The notes beneath the pieces are model-generated. The model saw only the letters and a list, made by a program, of their open reading frames with translations, searched no databases and was not told the origin of the DNA. Source: Dyadobacter fanqingshengii (GTDB lineage: Bacteria > Bacteroidota > Bacteroidia > Cytophagales > Spirosomataceae). Taken from it: a stretch of DNA of 64,000 nucleotides. The stretch spans positions 4,092,001 through 4,156,000 of the forward strand of contig NZ_CP098806.1 in NCBI RefSeq assembly GCF_023822005.2, read 5' to 3'. Shown here piece after piece: positions 17,282 to 25,979 of the stretch (positions are counted from its first letter, which is position 1; every line of letters begins with the position of its first letter). Both the position numbers and the translations under genes were made by a program.

Positions 17282-18562
17282 TTATTTCCCGCCTGCAATG
17301 ATGGTTAGCATATCTTCTGGCTGCAAATACTGCATAGCCATTGAGAGCACATCTTGGCTGGTTGTAGCATGGATCTGTTCAATGTAATGTTTGAAAAAAT
17401 CCGTTGGCAAGCCGTCAAGCAACAATATCTTCTGCCGATCAGCCACTTCAAACGCAGTGTTCAATGATCCGGCGAACTCTCCGGACATGAAATTTTTGAC
17501 CGTTTGAAGCTCTTCCTCACCAACGAGCTCTGTTTGCAATCGATAAATTTCCTTTTTGATTTCGTCAATGGTCTGTTGAGTAAACTCCTTCTTCACATCC
17601 GTCCCGATCATATAATATCCTTCCTTGCGTAATGTTACGAGGTGTGAAGAAATGCCATAGGTCAGGCCTTTTTCTTCCCGGATATTCTTCATCAATCTCG
17701 ACCCGAAATATCCGCCCAATATCTCGTTAGTAACCAGCATTTTGAAATAATCCGGGTGATGGCGGTTAAAAAGCTTCCGACCCATTCGAATCGACGACTG
17801 CACGCTATCAGGTCGTTCAACAAGCACTTCCACGTTCGCGTAAACAGGCTGCTGAACATCTGTCACCGGTAAGATCTGGTTCTCGGTATAAACTTTTCCG
17901 AGGTGCTCATTGACCACTTTAACATCATTTTCACTAACCTGCCCTGCAAGTACAACCGTGAATTTACCGTTTTTAACAAATCTCTGATAATGCTCTTTGA
18001 TCGTATCAATTGAAAGGGACGAGATATTCTCTTCCTCCTGGCTTTGCCCATAAGGATGATTGCTGCCAAAAAGCTTTGCCCGGAATGCGGTGGTGGCCAG
18101 ATAAGCATTCTTTTCTTTGTTAACCCGGAGATTCTGAATGTTGATATTTTTCAGGTCCTGAAATTCCTTTTCAGGGAAAACGGCGTCGTGGATCAGCTCA
18201 CTGACTAGTGGCAAGACGTCCGGTAAAAACCTGGAAAGTGCGTAAACGACAATTCCTATACGGTCGGCGGTGTGGGTCATTTCCGTAAATGCACCGATCC
18301 TGTCAAACGCTTCGCTTATTTCCGCAGAAGTCTTGGTGAGCGTCCCTTCGGAAAGCATCTTTATTGCAAAAAACGAAGCACCAATCTCCTGCTCATACCA
18401 ATTCCCCGCCTCAAAAATACATTCCAGCCTGATCACCGGCTGATCGCCAATGTTGATAACATGCAGTGCAGTTCCGTTGTCGAGGTTGTAAGTTTGGGGA
18501 TCTGGCAGGTGTACAGAATTTATAACCCGAAATTCCGGAGCGATGGTGCGGTCAATGATCAT
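17282..18562 (-). CDS. M16 peptidase homologue lacking the zinc motif
   Basis: A 426-residue M16B-like protein. The C-terminal half is typical (RMGRKLFNRHHPDYFKMLVTNEILGGYFGSRLMKNIREEKGLTYGISSHL), including the Arg/Tyr residues that help bind substrate. In the N-terminal half the zinc motif HxxEH is absent: where active members have a sequence like AHFLEHMLFKGT, this one reads FFAIKMLSEGTL. M16B enzymes often work as heterodimers of one catalytic and one such non-catalytic subunit, so a partner gene elsewhere is expected; none is seen here. There is no signal peptide. Start taken at the ATG at 18562; a TTG two codons upstream is possible. It lies downstream of porV, behind that gene's terminator. 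Confidence 0.85.
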   Translation of the reverse strand: MIIDRTIAPEFRVINSVHLPDPQTYNLDNGTALHVINIGDQPVIRLECIFEAGNWYEQEIGASFFAIKMLSEGTLTKTSAEISEAFDRIGAFTEMTHTADRIGIVVYALSRFLPDVLPLVSELIHDAVFPEKEFQDLKNINIQNLRVNKEKNAYLATTAFRAKLFGSNHPYGQSQEEENISSLSIDTIKEHYQRFVKNGKFTVVLAGQVSENDVKVVNEHLGKVYTENQILPVTDVQQPVYANVEVLVERPDSVQSSIRMGRKLFNRHHPDYFKMLVTNEILGGYFGSRLMKNIREEKGLTYGISSHLVTLRKEGYYMIGTDVKKEFTQQTIDEIKKEIYRLQTELVGEEELQTVKNFMSGEFAGSLNTAFEVADRQKILLLDGLPTDFFKHYIEQIHATTSQDVLSMAMQYLQPEDMLTIIAGGK

Positions 18563-18583
18563 GTGCAATGTTGAGTAATAAAA

Positions 18584-18614
18584 AACGAATGACGTTACAA
18601 TTACGCCATTCGTT
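18584..18614 (-). terminator. porV terminator
   Basis: On the minus strand AACGAATG pairs with CATTCGTT, extended by a second short helix after one mismatch, and is followed by TTTTTT. It lies 27 bp past the porV stop codon. Confidence 0.65.
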
Positions 18615-18640
18615 CTGAAAAAGTAAATTTCTAAAAGCTG

Positions 18641-19801
18641 TTAGTTCTCTGTATCGTTGACATCCAGCTTCTCAGACTTATTTAAGCCAAGAGAAAGCGT
18701 GATTCTTAACGTCTGGGCCAAAGGACTTCCTTGTGTTACAGGGAAAAGATAAGCGAAGTCAACGGAATACTTGTCCATGAAATGAGCGCCCGCGCCAGCC
18801 GTGAAATATTTAAGATCGCCTTTGTTTTTATGTTCTGTATTATAACCGGCACGCAATGCGAAGATATTATTGTAAACATATTCCCCACCGATTGCCAATC
18901 CAACTTCTTGCAATTCTTCTTTAAACCCATCCGGAGCATCGGAAAACGATCCGAACACACCTTTCAAAAGCGGACGCGCATTGATGTCTGTTCCGTCCGG
19001 CGTTGGCACCATTAGCTTTCTCGCATCCAGACCAAAATTGAAACGGTTACGTCCGTCTGCTGTAAATGAGATCCCGCCACCCAATTTCAGGTTAGTTGGA
19101 ATAAAGTTTTCTGAACCTTCAACCGAAGAGTAGCTCACTTTACCACCCAGGTTGGAAAGCACTGCACCAAGGGTCCATACAAATTCACCGCCTGTTTCTT
19201 CATTTCTCAGCGCTTTTCTATAAAATGCGCTGATATCACCCGCAGCTGTCCGTGCAGGGGATAACGAAGCTCCTGCGATCACCCCGGATGCCGCCAGGTT
19301 TGAAGAGATGTATTTTAATGTCAAACCCATCGAGAAATTTTTCCCTAATTGGCGTGAGTAAGTTCCGCTAACAGCAAGTTCGCGTGAGTTGTAATATCCA
19401 TTCTGCGCACCCGTTGAAGTTCTTAGGTCGAGCTCGCCATTGTTGAAGTAATTAACAGAAACAGCAACGGCCTGTTTGTCGCCCAATTTCTTATAACCGG
19501 TCAGGTAACCCAACCACATATCGTCCACCAAATTCCTGAGCCAGGGAGTGTACGACGCAGAAACACCTATATCCTTTGTATTATAAGGCAGCTTAGCAGC
19601 ATTCCAGTATGTAGAATTGGCATCAGGACTAATTGCTACACCAACCTCCCCCATGGCAGCGCTTCTGGCATCAGGGGCAAATGTTAAAAAAGAAAGCGGA
19701 GAATGTGGAATTCTTTGTGTGCTTGATGGTGTGGTCTGGGCCAAAATTGTACCCGTTGAAAGAATAAAGAGAGAAGATAAACTAACAAAAAAAAGTCTCA
19801 T
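18641..19801 (-). CDS. porV: T9SS outer-membrane shuttle protein PorV
   Basis: PorV (LptO) is a FadL-like outer-membrane barrel that collects T9SS substrates from the translocon and brings them to the sortase PorU. The 386-residue protein has a signal peptide (FVSLSSLFILSTGTILAQ) and the hallmark start of the mature protein: PHSPLSFLTFAPDARSAAMGEVGVAISPDANSTYWNAAKL. Barrel strands follow, and the chain ends with a C-terminal strand LAQTLRITLSLGLNK and an acidic tail. It lies 104 bp downstream of porU on the same strand, a conserved pair. A TAnnTTTG box at 19853-19860 suggests its own promoter in addition. Confidence 0.93.
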   Translation of the reverse strand: MRLFFVSLSSLFILSTGTILAQTTPSSTQRIPHSPLSFLTFAPDARSAAMGEVGVAISPDANSTYWNAAKLPYNTKDIGVSASYTPWLRNLVDDMWLGYLTGYKKLGDKQAVAVSVNYFNNGELDLRTSTGAQNGYYNSRELAVSGTYSRQLGKNFSMGLTLKYISSNLAASGVIAGASLSPARTAAGDISAFYRKALRNEETGGEFVWTLGAVLSNLGGKVSYSSVEGSENFIPTNLKLGGGISFTADGRNRFNFGLDARKLMVPTPDGTDINARPLLKGVFGSFSDAPDGFKEELQEVGLAIGGEYVYNNIFALRAGYNTEHKNKGDLKYFTAGAGAHFMDKYSVDFAYLFPVTQGSPLAQTLRITLSLGLNKSEKLDVNDTEN

Positions 19802-19852
19802 AGAAATTGGATTTGCGATAGGAAGTGCTTTGAATCAGCTTCTTTAAAGGGT

Positions 19853-19860
19853 CAAAAATA
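19853..19860 (-). promoter_or_regulatory. Candidate -7 box of porV
   Basis: Minus-strand TATTTTTG matches TAnnTTTG, about 50 bp before the porV ATG and inside the porU-porV gap. The -33 position carries a T-run, not a clear TTG. Confidence 0.45.
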
Positions 19861-19905
19861 CAATGAAAGATAGTTATTACTAAAAAAATGCTAAGTTTTA
19901 TTAAA

Positions 19906-22900
19906 CTATGGAGAACGGATCAGCTTTCCCGATCGCTGGTCTCTGGAATTATCCTTTAACGACCTGATGCTTAACTGATACACAAGTGAAGTAAGGTTTG
20001 GTATCCAAAATCCGGATTGAGTGACGTCAAAAGTTTCCCTGACGGTTGCCTCCGTGTTGAAATATTGCCTGCGGAATTGCCCCAGAGACTGCCCATTGTT
20101 TAAAAATATATTAAAAACTATTTCTACATCTTCATTCACTCTGTTGTGGGCCAGTTCAAATGACAGATCTTTGTCGAATGGGTTTGGATATACTTTCAGC
20201 GCGTTGAGTTGGATGCCCTTGAATGCACCTACTTGAAAACCGAACGCAATTTCGGAAAAGTTAGTATAAGTATCCCATACTTTTACGCGAATAAGATATT
20301 TACCGGTTGGCAAGTTTTCAAACGGATAAGTGATGACACCCTTCCTATAATCATCGGTGTCTGCCGTGTAGTAGTCGTTAAGGGCTATCGTGGTCGTATC
20401 ATTTATAATCAGCGTGACATTATGCCCAATTCCGGCGTTTGAAATACTTATCCCGTTTTCATCGCTGGCCATTACATATAATGTAGCCGACGGCTCGATT
20501 AAATCGCCATCTTTAAACGACGCATCATTCATATAGGCTGTCAGCTTCGGAGGCGTGTTGTCCGTTTCGGGAACCGCGCTGCCGCCAATGGTTACATCAA
20601 GCTGCCCACTCGCATCCCCAAGGCTGTCTGCCTGAACGGCATAAACGTTTGCCCTGCCAATTCCCACGCGGTAGTCAATGTCTTTTGGCATTACAAATTC
20701 ACAGATAAACTCCCCTCCTTTAACCTTTACCCGCCCATCAAACAATTTGCTGCGAAACTCTGAATAAGTTTCGGGTCTACCCTCATTGCCCAGCGTTTTG
20801 AATGTGATCTGCTTGTCATATAGTACAACGCGCGCCACCCCATCAAACTTGTTATCTTTTAATGTTGTAACCGCATCAAAAATCTGCCCTTTCAGCTGCA
20901 CTTTTTGCAAAGCGCGCAGTGTATCAGGCTTTTCGGCCCAACGAATGCTTTTCCGTGCGCGGGCAAGTTGCATGGATGGATCTGCCAGCAATGTAAAGTT
21001 CCGGTTGAGGCTGCCTACCAGCGCATTGTTTTTGGTTTCTTTAAAAATATCACCGAGCCTGATATGAGGACCTTCTTTTAATAATGCTTCATAAAATGCT
21101 TTGCTAAGCGTAAAATTGGTGCTGGAATAAACCGGTCTGGTGGTACTGATCGCCCCAATGGCTGCGCCTCTTGGACTTAAAACCATCAATTCTGCCCCTG
21201 ATACCAAACCCATATCATCATAGCGCCCAAAATCGCAGGTTGCTGTAAATAACAATGGCAAATTGTCCATGCCACGGGCCGACTGCATATCAGCCAACGT
21301 CAGGACCTGCTCTTCCGCCCAGCCGCTAACCCCGCCGTGACCCGTGTAGTTCAGGATTAATGTTCCTTCATTTATTTTTTTATTAATGATCTGATTAACT
21401 GCCGGCGCCTTTTGTCCTTCCGAACCTGTGTTTTGCGGGAATGCGTCGATGAAAACTCTCGAAGACATAAAACCCGGCTGTATCAGGCTCGCCAGTTCGT
21501 CCGCATGGCGCTGATGAATGTTCCCGTCGCCATCGTCAGCCACAAACTGAACATTGTTTCTCCAATTGCCCAAAACCCGCCCCGAAGATCCGTATCGAAT
21601 CAGCTTATCCACTATGAGTTGTGCCTCAGACAGCGATTTCACGGGCAGCCTACCCACACCAATGTCAACCGTGTGATCCCCGGCAACAGATTCAGTCCAG
21701 GCACCTTCGCTGTCCTTCATGAACCCGAAATAATCATCAGAAGAATAAGTATATACCGGATTCAGCGATTCCCTGCTTTCATAAACCGGCACCCAGCTTT
21801 TTTGTTGAAATGCCGACTGGTTTTTTAAATTGTTTTTATAATCAAATGAAGCATCGCCGAACAAGAGCAGATATTTAAGTTTGCCTGGTTCTTTCATATA
21901 CAAATGTTTTGCAAAATCCCTGATAGCAGTCAAATCCGGCTTTCCGCCACCAAATTCATTATAAATTTCGTCCATAGTGACAACCAGCGTTTCCAACCCA
22001 TCATTGCTCTCCCGGAATGCAGCCAGTCGCTCTGCTTCCTGCTTCCAGGCCGCTGGCGTTACAATCAGCAAATCAGGTGCAGCATTGCTAACAATGTTTT
22101 GTGGATCAACTCTCTGCGAGAAAAAAGGCTCTATCGCCTGATCTGTTTTAAAGCCTATATATTGTCTGCTCCCTTTCCCGCCAATGGTTGTAAACGAAGA
22201 TGTGCCATTTTGAATATTTTGATTAACAAACGCAGGAATTTGTGCACTACTTACATTCCAAAGCAGCCAGTCCGAACTTGCATTACTGAATTGATAAGTG
22301 ACCGTATCTGAAGATTCCGGCAAAAAGCGATATACTTGCTGGATTGCATACTGCCGCAGCTGCCGCCTTACATGCAGCGCAACGTAATTCAAATAGCCTT
22401 GTCCGGAACTCTGCCCGTTGCGTTCATAAGCTACGCCGACTGTTATCGCATCGGGGGGAGAACTATCGGCGTTGATTGTAAATGTTGCGTCGGCTCGCAA
22501 TGCTTTGATGTCATACGTTCCCGCGCTCACCGTTCCGATTGACGCTTCACCCGCTTGCCTTCCATTCAGCTGCCAAAGGAACTTCGTGGCGATCTGCGCC
22601 GCACCGATTGCCGATGTCCGCAATTTTATTTTTGAAGCAGGAACAATGCCTGGAATGTTTGCAGTAAAAGAAAGCGGAGCATTGTTGAGATATTCTCCCC
22701 ACCATTCCCTCCCTGATTTCAGCAGGTTATAAGTTTCCGCTTCATGAAACCAGTAATCGTCAAATTGGTTAATCAGGTGGGCTTTTTGTGATGTAATGGT
22801 CGCTAACGGCTTCACCCTTAACCCAATTTGCTGCCCGTAAGTGAGAAAATAGTAACTGGAATCTGTGTAAATGTTTATCTGATGCCTCAATTCAGCTTTT

Positions 22901-23298
22901 GCAGAATCGTAGGAAATTTCATGCGGCCCTTCGGCATAGAAAAAAACCGCGTCATTGCCATCAAACTTGCCATCTTCCTCACCGGAAACCATGATTGCAT
23001 TTTCAGCCAGTGCATTGGATTTCAATACATTATTTGGCTGCGGCAACATTCCTGATCTTTGGCTGTAAATCCGGATCTGCCTTGGATCAATGTCGGCAGG
23101 GTTGACACCTAGTTTCCGAAAAAAGGAAAAATCAATTCGGTGGATGCCCGTTTGGCTTACAGCCAGCTTGTACCAGTTGCCGGTTGAAAGGACTGATTTT
23201 TCCTGCGCTTTTAAAGAAAAAGAAATGATTATTCCCAAACAGCAAAACGCTGTCCTGATCAGGCGAAAAGGAAAATTAACATGCTTCAACCAATGCAT
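19906..23298 (-). CDS. porU: T9SS sortase PorU (C25 gingipain-like)
   Basis: PorU is the surface cysteine peptidase that removes the C-terminal signal of T9SS cargo and joins the cargo to an anchor. The 1130-residue protein has a signal peptide (LIRTAFCCLGIIISFSLKAQ), PorU-type beta domains, and a C25 domain with His654 in NYTGHGGVSGW and Cys688 in TATCDFGRYDD. The end (LNALKVYPNPFDKDLSFEL...LIRSP) is the degenerate C-terminal domain PorU itself keeps. I chose the ATG at 23298 (MHWLKHVNF), which puts a normal signal peptide at the N-terminus and overlaps SprT by 23 bp; an upstream ATG at 23412 would add 38 unlikely residues. Confidence 0.93.
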   Translation of the reverse strand: MHWLKHVNFPFRLIRTAFCCLGIIISFSLKAQEKSVLSTGNWYKLAVSQTGIHRIDFSFFRKLGVNPADIDPRQIRIYSQRSGMLPQPNNVLKSNALAENAIMVSGEEDGKFDGNDAVFFYAEGPHEISYDSAKAELRHQINIYTDSSYYFLTYGQQIGLRVKPLATITSQKAHLINQFDDYWFHEAETYNLLKSGREWWGEYLNNAPLSFTANIPGIVPASKIKLRTSAIGAAQIATKFLWQLNGRQAGEASIGTVSAGTYDIKALRADATFTINADSSPPDAITVGVAYERNGQSSGQGYLNYVALHVRRQLRQYAIQQVYRFLPESSDTVTYQFSNASSDWLLWNVSSAQIPAFVNQNIQNGTSSFTTIGGKGSRQYIGFKTDQAIEPFFSQRVDPQNIVSNAAPDLLIVTPAAWKQEAERLAAFRESNDGLETLVVTMDEIYNEFGGGKPDLTAIRDFAKHLYMKEPGKLKYLLLFGDASFDYKNNLKNQSAFQQKSWVPVYESRESLNPVYTYSSDDYFGFMKDSEGAWTESVAGDHTVDIGVGRLPVKSLSEAQLIVDKLIRYGSSGRVLGNWRNNVQFVADDGDGNIHQRHADELASLIQPGFMSSRVFIDAFPQNTGSEGQKAPAVNQIINKKINEGTLILNYTGHGGVSGWAEEQVLTLADMQSARGMDNLPLLFTATCDFGRYDDMGLVSGAELMVLSPRGAAIGAISTTRPVYSSTNFTLSKAFYEALLKEGPHIRLGDIFKETKNNALVGSLNRNFTLLADPSMQLARARKSIRWAEKPDTLRALQKVQLKGQIFDAVTTLKDNKFDGVARVVLYDKQITFKTLGNEGRPETYSEFRSKLFDGRVKVKGGEFICEFVMPKDIDYRVGIGRANVYAVQADSLGDASGQLDVTIGGSAVPETDNTPPKLTAYMNDASFKDGDLIEPSATLYVMASDENGISISNAGIGHNVTLIINDTTTIALNDYYTADTDDYRKGVITYPFENLPTGKYLIRVKVWDTYTNFSEIAFGFQVGAFKGIQLNALKVYPNPFDKDLSFELAHNRVNEDVEIVFNIFLNNGQSLGQFRRQYFNTEATVRETFDVTQSGFWIPNLTSLVYQLSIRSLKDNSRDQRSGKLIRSP

Positions 23299-23890
23299 GG
23301 GCTGGAATGGTGTAAAGACGCTGGGAAGCTTTGTCCGTGCAAAGCACACGTGTTCTCCTGAGCGACCCACGGACAAACAACCTGTTCTGAAAAACGAAAT
23401 TACTGCCTTCATTCAGCTGAACAAGTGCAATTCTGGATGAATTGAGTGCTTGATCATCATATTTGCGAATCGCGCTAAAGAGAATCTGGTCGCCGCCTGT
23501 CGAGGCCTTCGGGTTCTTAGCATAACGTATTAATGCTTCCAGAATATCTGCGGGGAAATGATTTTCGTTGAGGACAGGTTGCAATAATCTACCAAACTCC
23601 CGTTTCCACTCTATGCCATGCGGGGCGACGCGCTTTCTCAGCCGGATTTTATATTGCTGATGCACTACGCAATGCGCCACTTCATGCAAATAGGTAATCA
23701 GAAAATTATATGGATTAAGATTCACATTTACCGTGATTCTGGGAACATAACCGGGCTTAACCGTGAAGTCACCTAGTCGGGTGCGCCTGGGGCGCGAGAG
23801 GAAGAAATCGAACTTGTAAATTTTATGTAACTCCTCGCAATATGCGATTGCCGCCTGGGGAACATGGAGGCCGAAGGATATGTTTTTCAT
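23276..23890 (-). CDS. SprT-like zinc metalloprotein
   Basis: A 204-residue SprT-family protein. The zinc site is HEVAH (His69, Glu70, His73), within ITYLHEVAHCVVHQQYKIRLRKRVAPHGIEWKREF, where the later His of APHG is the likely third ligand. The family is related to the Spartan proteases that cut DNA-protein crosslinks, but bacterial SprT activity is not established. The C-terminal third (SAIRKYDDQALNSSRIALVQL...RVLCTDKASQRLYTIP) is the usual beta extension. There is no signal peptide. Its 3' end overlaps the chosen porU start by 23 bp, suggesting translational coupling. Confidence 0.88.
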   Translation of the reverse strand: MKNISFGLHVPQAAIAYCEELHKIYKFDFFLSRPRRTRLGDFTVKPGYVPRITVNVNLNPYNFLITYLHEVAHCVVHQQYKIRLRKRVAPHGIEWKREFGRLLQPVLNENHFPADILEALIRYAKNPKASTGGDQILFSAIRKYDDQALNSSRIALVQLNEGSNFVFQNRLFVRGSLRRTRVLCTDKASQRLYTIPAHALVEAC

Positions 23891-23906
23891 TCCTTAAATA
23901 AAAAAA

Positions 23907-23934
23907 GAAAAGCGCTATTTTCATAGCGCTTTTC
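23907..23934 (-). terminator. Terminator of the small lipoprotein gene
   Basis: Minus-strand 12-bp stem GAAAAGCGCTAT / ATAGCGCTTTTC with a 4-nt loop followed by TTTTTTT. It lies 25 bp past the stop codon of the lipoprotein gene and separates it from sprT. Confidence 0.8.
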
Positions 23935-23958
23935 ACGAATTTCGACTTGTACGTCTAA

Positions 23959-24138
23959 TTACTTCACTGAATCAGCAGCAGCTGTATCAGCAGCCATTGT
24001 ATCAACTGCAGTTGTATCAATTGCAGGAGTTTCAACAGTTACAGCAGTAGTATCAGCAGATTCGTCAGCTGGTTTGCTAGTACAAGCAGCGAAAGTTACC
24101 ATCCCGGCAACAAACGCCAATGCAAATATTTTTTTCAT
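23959..24138 (-). CDS. Small Thr/Ala/Asp-rich lipoprotein
   Basis: A 59-residue lipoprotein. The signal (MKKIFALAFVAGMVTFAAC) ends in a good lipobox with Cys at residue 19. The mature part is only 40 residues of low complexity: TVETPAIDTTAVDTMAADTAAADSVK, with a repeated (A/V)DT pattern. No fold or function is recognisable. I use the ATG at 24138, because the frame upstream of it contains no lipoprotein signal. A promoter box and a strong terminator flank it, so it is probably an independent, well expressed transcript. Confidence 0.75.
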   Translation of the reverse strand: MKKIFALAFVAGMVTFAACTSKPADESADTTAVTVETPAIDTTAVDTMAADTAAADSVK

Positions 24139-24164
24139 TTCTTGGGTGTAATTAAGGTTCGATA

Positions 24165-24172
24165 CAAATGTA
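24165..24172 (-). promoter_or_regulatory. -7 box of the small lipoprotein gene
   Basis: Minus-strand TACATTTG matches TAnnTTTG about 27 bp before the ATG at 24138; GTTGGG lies about 22 bp further upstream, a slightly long -33 spacing. Confidence 0.5.
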
Positions 24173-24289
24173 GCAGGATTAATTTGAATATTCCCAACCT
24201 TTGCTATTGTATTTTTCCAAGAACTTAAAATTTCCTTAGAAAACACCCAAATCCCTTTATTTTGTGCAATAAAATCTCCTGTTGTTCCT

Positions 24290-25063
24290 TTAAACACTTT
24301 CTGTTTTTCTATTGAAAGCCTTTACGCACGCCGCGACTTCTGGAAGGAGATCCGGGTTTTGTTCTATTCCGTTACCAACCACGATCACGTCCGCGCCTGC
24401 GCCCAGGGCAGCATCGGCTTTCTCGTATGAGTCGATACCGCCACCAACGATAATAGGTGTGTCCACTGTTTCGCGGACAGCCCTGATGGTCTCCGCAGTA
24501 ACCGGAAATTGTGCGCCGCTGCCGGCATCCAGGAAGATATGTCTTAGGCCCAAAAACTCACCAGCCAATGCAGTACATGCCACAATGCCAGGCTTGTCTC
24601 TCGGTAATGGTGTAGTATTACTAATGTAGGATACGGTGGTAAGCCTGCCACTTTCGATTAAAAGATAACCGGTAGGCAAAACTTCGATCCCGCTTCTCTT
24701 TAATAGTGGCGCAGCAATAACGTGCTGCCCTATAAGCAGTTCCGGATTCCGGCCAGAAATTAATGATAGCAACAGGACTGCGTCTGCAGAAGGATCAATG
24801 TGAAGGCTGCTTCCTGGAAAAAGAATCGCGGGAATGTTGGTATGCTCGTGTATAGCGGCAATGAGCTGGTCTATTGCGTAATTGGTAATGAGGCTGCCTC
24901 CTACAAAAAAAAAGTCAACGCCATGCGCAACCGCATATTCCAGGAATTTCGGAAAAGTGGAAAAATTAACTTTGTCAGGATCCAAGAGAACAGCAAACGA
25001 TTTCCTTTTCTCTATTTTTCTTGCTGAAAGGAGGTCTGCGATTTTATGATTCGCTGTTTTCAT
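24290..25063 (-). CDS. Geranylgeranylglyceryl phosphate synthase-like prenyltransferase
   Basis: A 257-residue TIM-barrel prenyltransferase of the GGGPS/PcrB family, which joins a polyprenyl diphosphate to sn-glycerol-1-phosphate. Family segments: SFAVLLDPDKVNF, FFVGGSLITN, IPAILFPGSSLHI, VLPTGYLLIESGRLTTVSYIS, LAGEFLGLRHIFLDAGSGAQFPV and the phosphate-binding end PIIVGGGIDSYEKADAALGAGADVIVVGNGIEQNP. Archaea use this ether-lipid reaction; Bacteroidota carry group II homologues whose product and use are little known. Its start overlaps the stop codon of the upstream small membrane-protein gene by 4 bp, so the two are co-translated. Product chain length cannot be told. Confidence 0.9.
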   Translation of the reverse strand: MKTANHKIADLLSARKIEKRKSFAVLLDPDKVNFSTFPKFLEYAVAHGVDFFFVGGSLITNYAIDQLIAAIHEHTNIPAILFPGSSLHIDPSADAVLLLSLISGRNPELLIGQHVIAAPLLKRSGIEVLPTGYLLIESGRLTTVSYISNTTPLPRDKPGIVACTALAGEFLGLRHIFLDAGSGAQFPVTAETIRAVRETVDTPIIVGGGIDSYEKADAALGAGADVIVVGNGIEQNPDLLPEVAACVKAFNRKTESV

Positions 25064-25482
25064 TCGATTTTTCTTTCATCTGCAATTAAATGTTTAAGCT
25101 TCTGGCGCGCCCAACCCACAGCTAATGTCCAGGCTAAACTTTGAACGGCTGCTCCCACCGCAAATTTGCTTTTTTGTTTTGCTTCACCTGCCTTAAATGC
25201 CTGAGCTTGTTCAAACGCCACAGCTTCCTGTCCTTCCGCTCTTTTCTCCTTTTTACTCTTTGGCAAAATCGCATTCATTACAACGTAAGTGGTTGCTACC
25301 ACACCGCCGATAATCAGCGCTTTTTTCCCGTATTCCGTAGCATCCGTTTTAAGCCCGCTCCATTGCAATTCGAGCTTATCCTTGTATAGATCCGCATCCA
25401 GCAACAAGTCTTGCTTATCTTTATCCGTATCGGAAGAGAATGGTTTAGTGATCTTTACGGAAGAATCTATTGAAGAACTCAT
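25060..25482 (-). CDS. Small membrane-associated protein of unknown function
   Basis: A 140-residue protein that I do not recognise. The ATG at 25482 (MSSSIDSSVKI) is more natural than one 13 codons upstream. It has a polar N-terminus, one probable membrane helix (ALIIGGVVATTYVVMNAIL), a basic/acidic linker (PKSKKEKRAEGQEAVAFEQAQAFKAGEAKQKSK), and a second weakly hydrophobic stretch (AVGAAVQSLAWTLAVGWARQKL). It is co-translated with the GGGP synthase gene (4-bp overlap) and follows a holin-like gene, so it may belong to an envelope group. Confidence 0.6.
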   Translation of the reverse strand: MSSSIDSSVKITKPFSSDTDKDKQDLLLDADLYKDKLELQWSGLKTDATEYGKKALIIGGVVATTYVVMNAILPKSKKEKRAEGQEAVAFEQAQAFKAGEAKQKSKFAVGAAVQSLAWTLAVGWARQKLKHLIADERKIE

Positions 25483-25580
25483 TTCATTTTTTAGTTTAAT
25501 GATGACCTGAGAAATTTTCAAAAGGAACCCAAAAATAGCAATTTGAGTGAATTTTTCCCCAAAATACCACTTCTTAAGTG

Positions 25581-25919
25581 TTAATCCTCTTTTACTTTAA
25601 CAAAACGAACGATAATTCCCCTGATAAACTGGATGAGTTTTTCTCTGAAAACGATCCAGATTACCAGTTTTAAAACGAAGACGCCGAGTAATATCAAATA
25701 GCCCAAATAGTCGCTGTCGAGCCATTTGTTCAGGAAAGTCCCCAGCAAAATTACAATCAGGATAAGCACTGTAAGGGCGATGCAAAGCAATATTGCACCA
25801 TATAAAGCCATTACAACTGCACGTTCGATCTTATCCCTCGTTTCAATTTTAAATAAATCGATACGTGTTTCGAAATACTTAAAAAGCGTGTCCTTAATTT
25901 CCTCTAGTTGACTAAGCAT
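25581..25919 (-). CDS. Holin-III/DUF1469-like small membrane protein
   Basis: A 112-residue protein with an amphipathic N-terminal helix (LEEIKDTLFKYFETRIDLFKIETRDKIERA), then two membrane helices (LYGAILLCIALTVLILIVILLGTFL and YLGYLILLGVFVLKLVIWIVF) and a basic cytoplasmic end. This is the layout of the so-called phage holin III / Actinobacteria holin-X family. The name is misleading: these are ordinary chromosomal envelope proteins in Bacteroidota, and there are no phage genes nearby. It lies between the other holin-like gene and the GGGPS pair on the same strand. Confidence 0.75.
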   Translation of the reverse strand: MLSQLEEIKDTLFKYFETRIDLFKIETRDKIERAVVMALYGAILLCIALTVLILIVILLGTFLNKWLDSDYLGYLILLGVFVLKLVIWIVFREKLIQFIRGIIVRFVKVKED

Positions 25920-25979
25920 AAGCAGTAGTTTTCATTCATGTGTATCAATTTAAGGCTCTTACGGAGCTGGACTTACACG

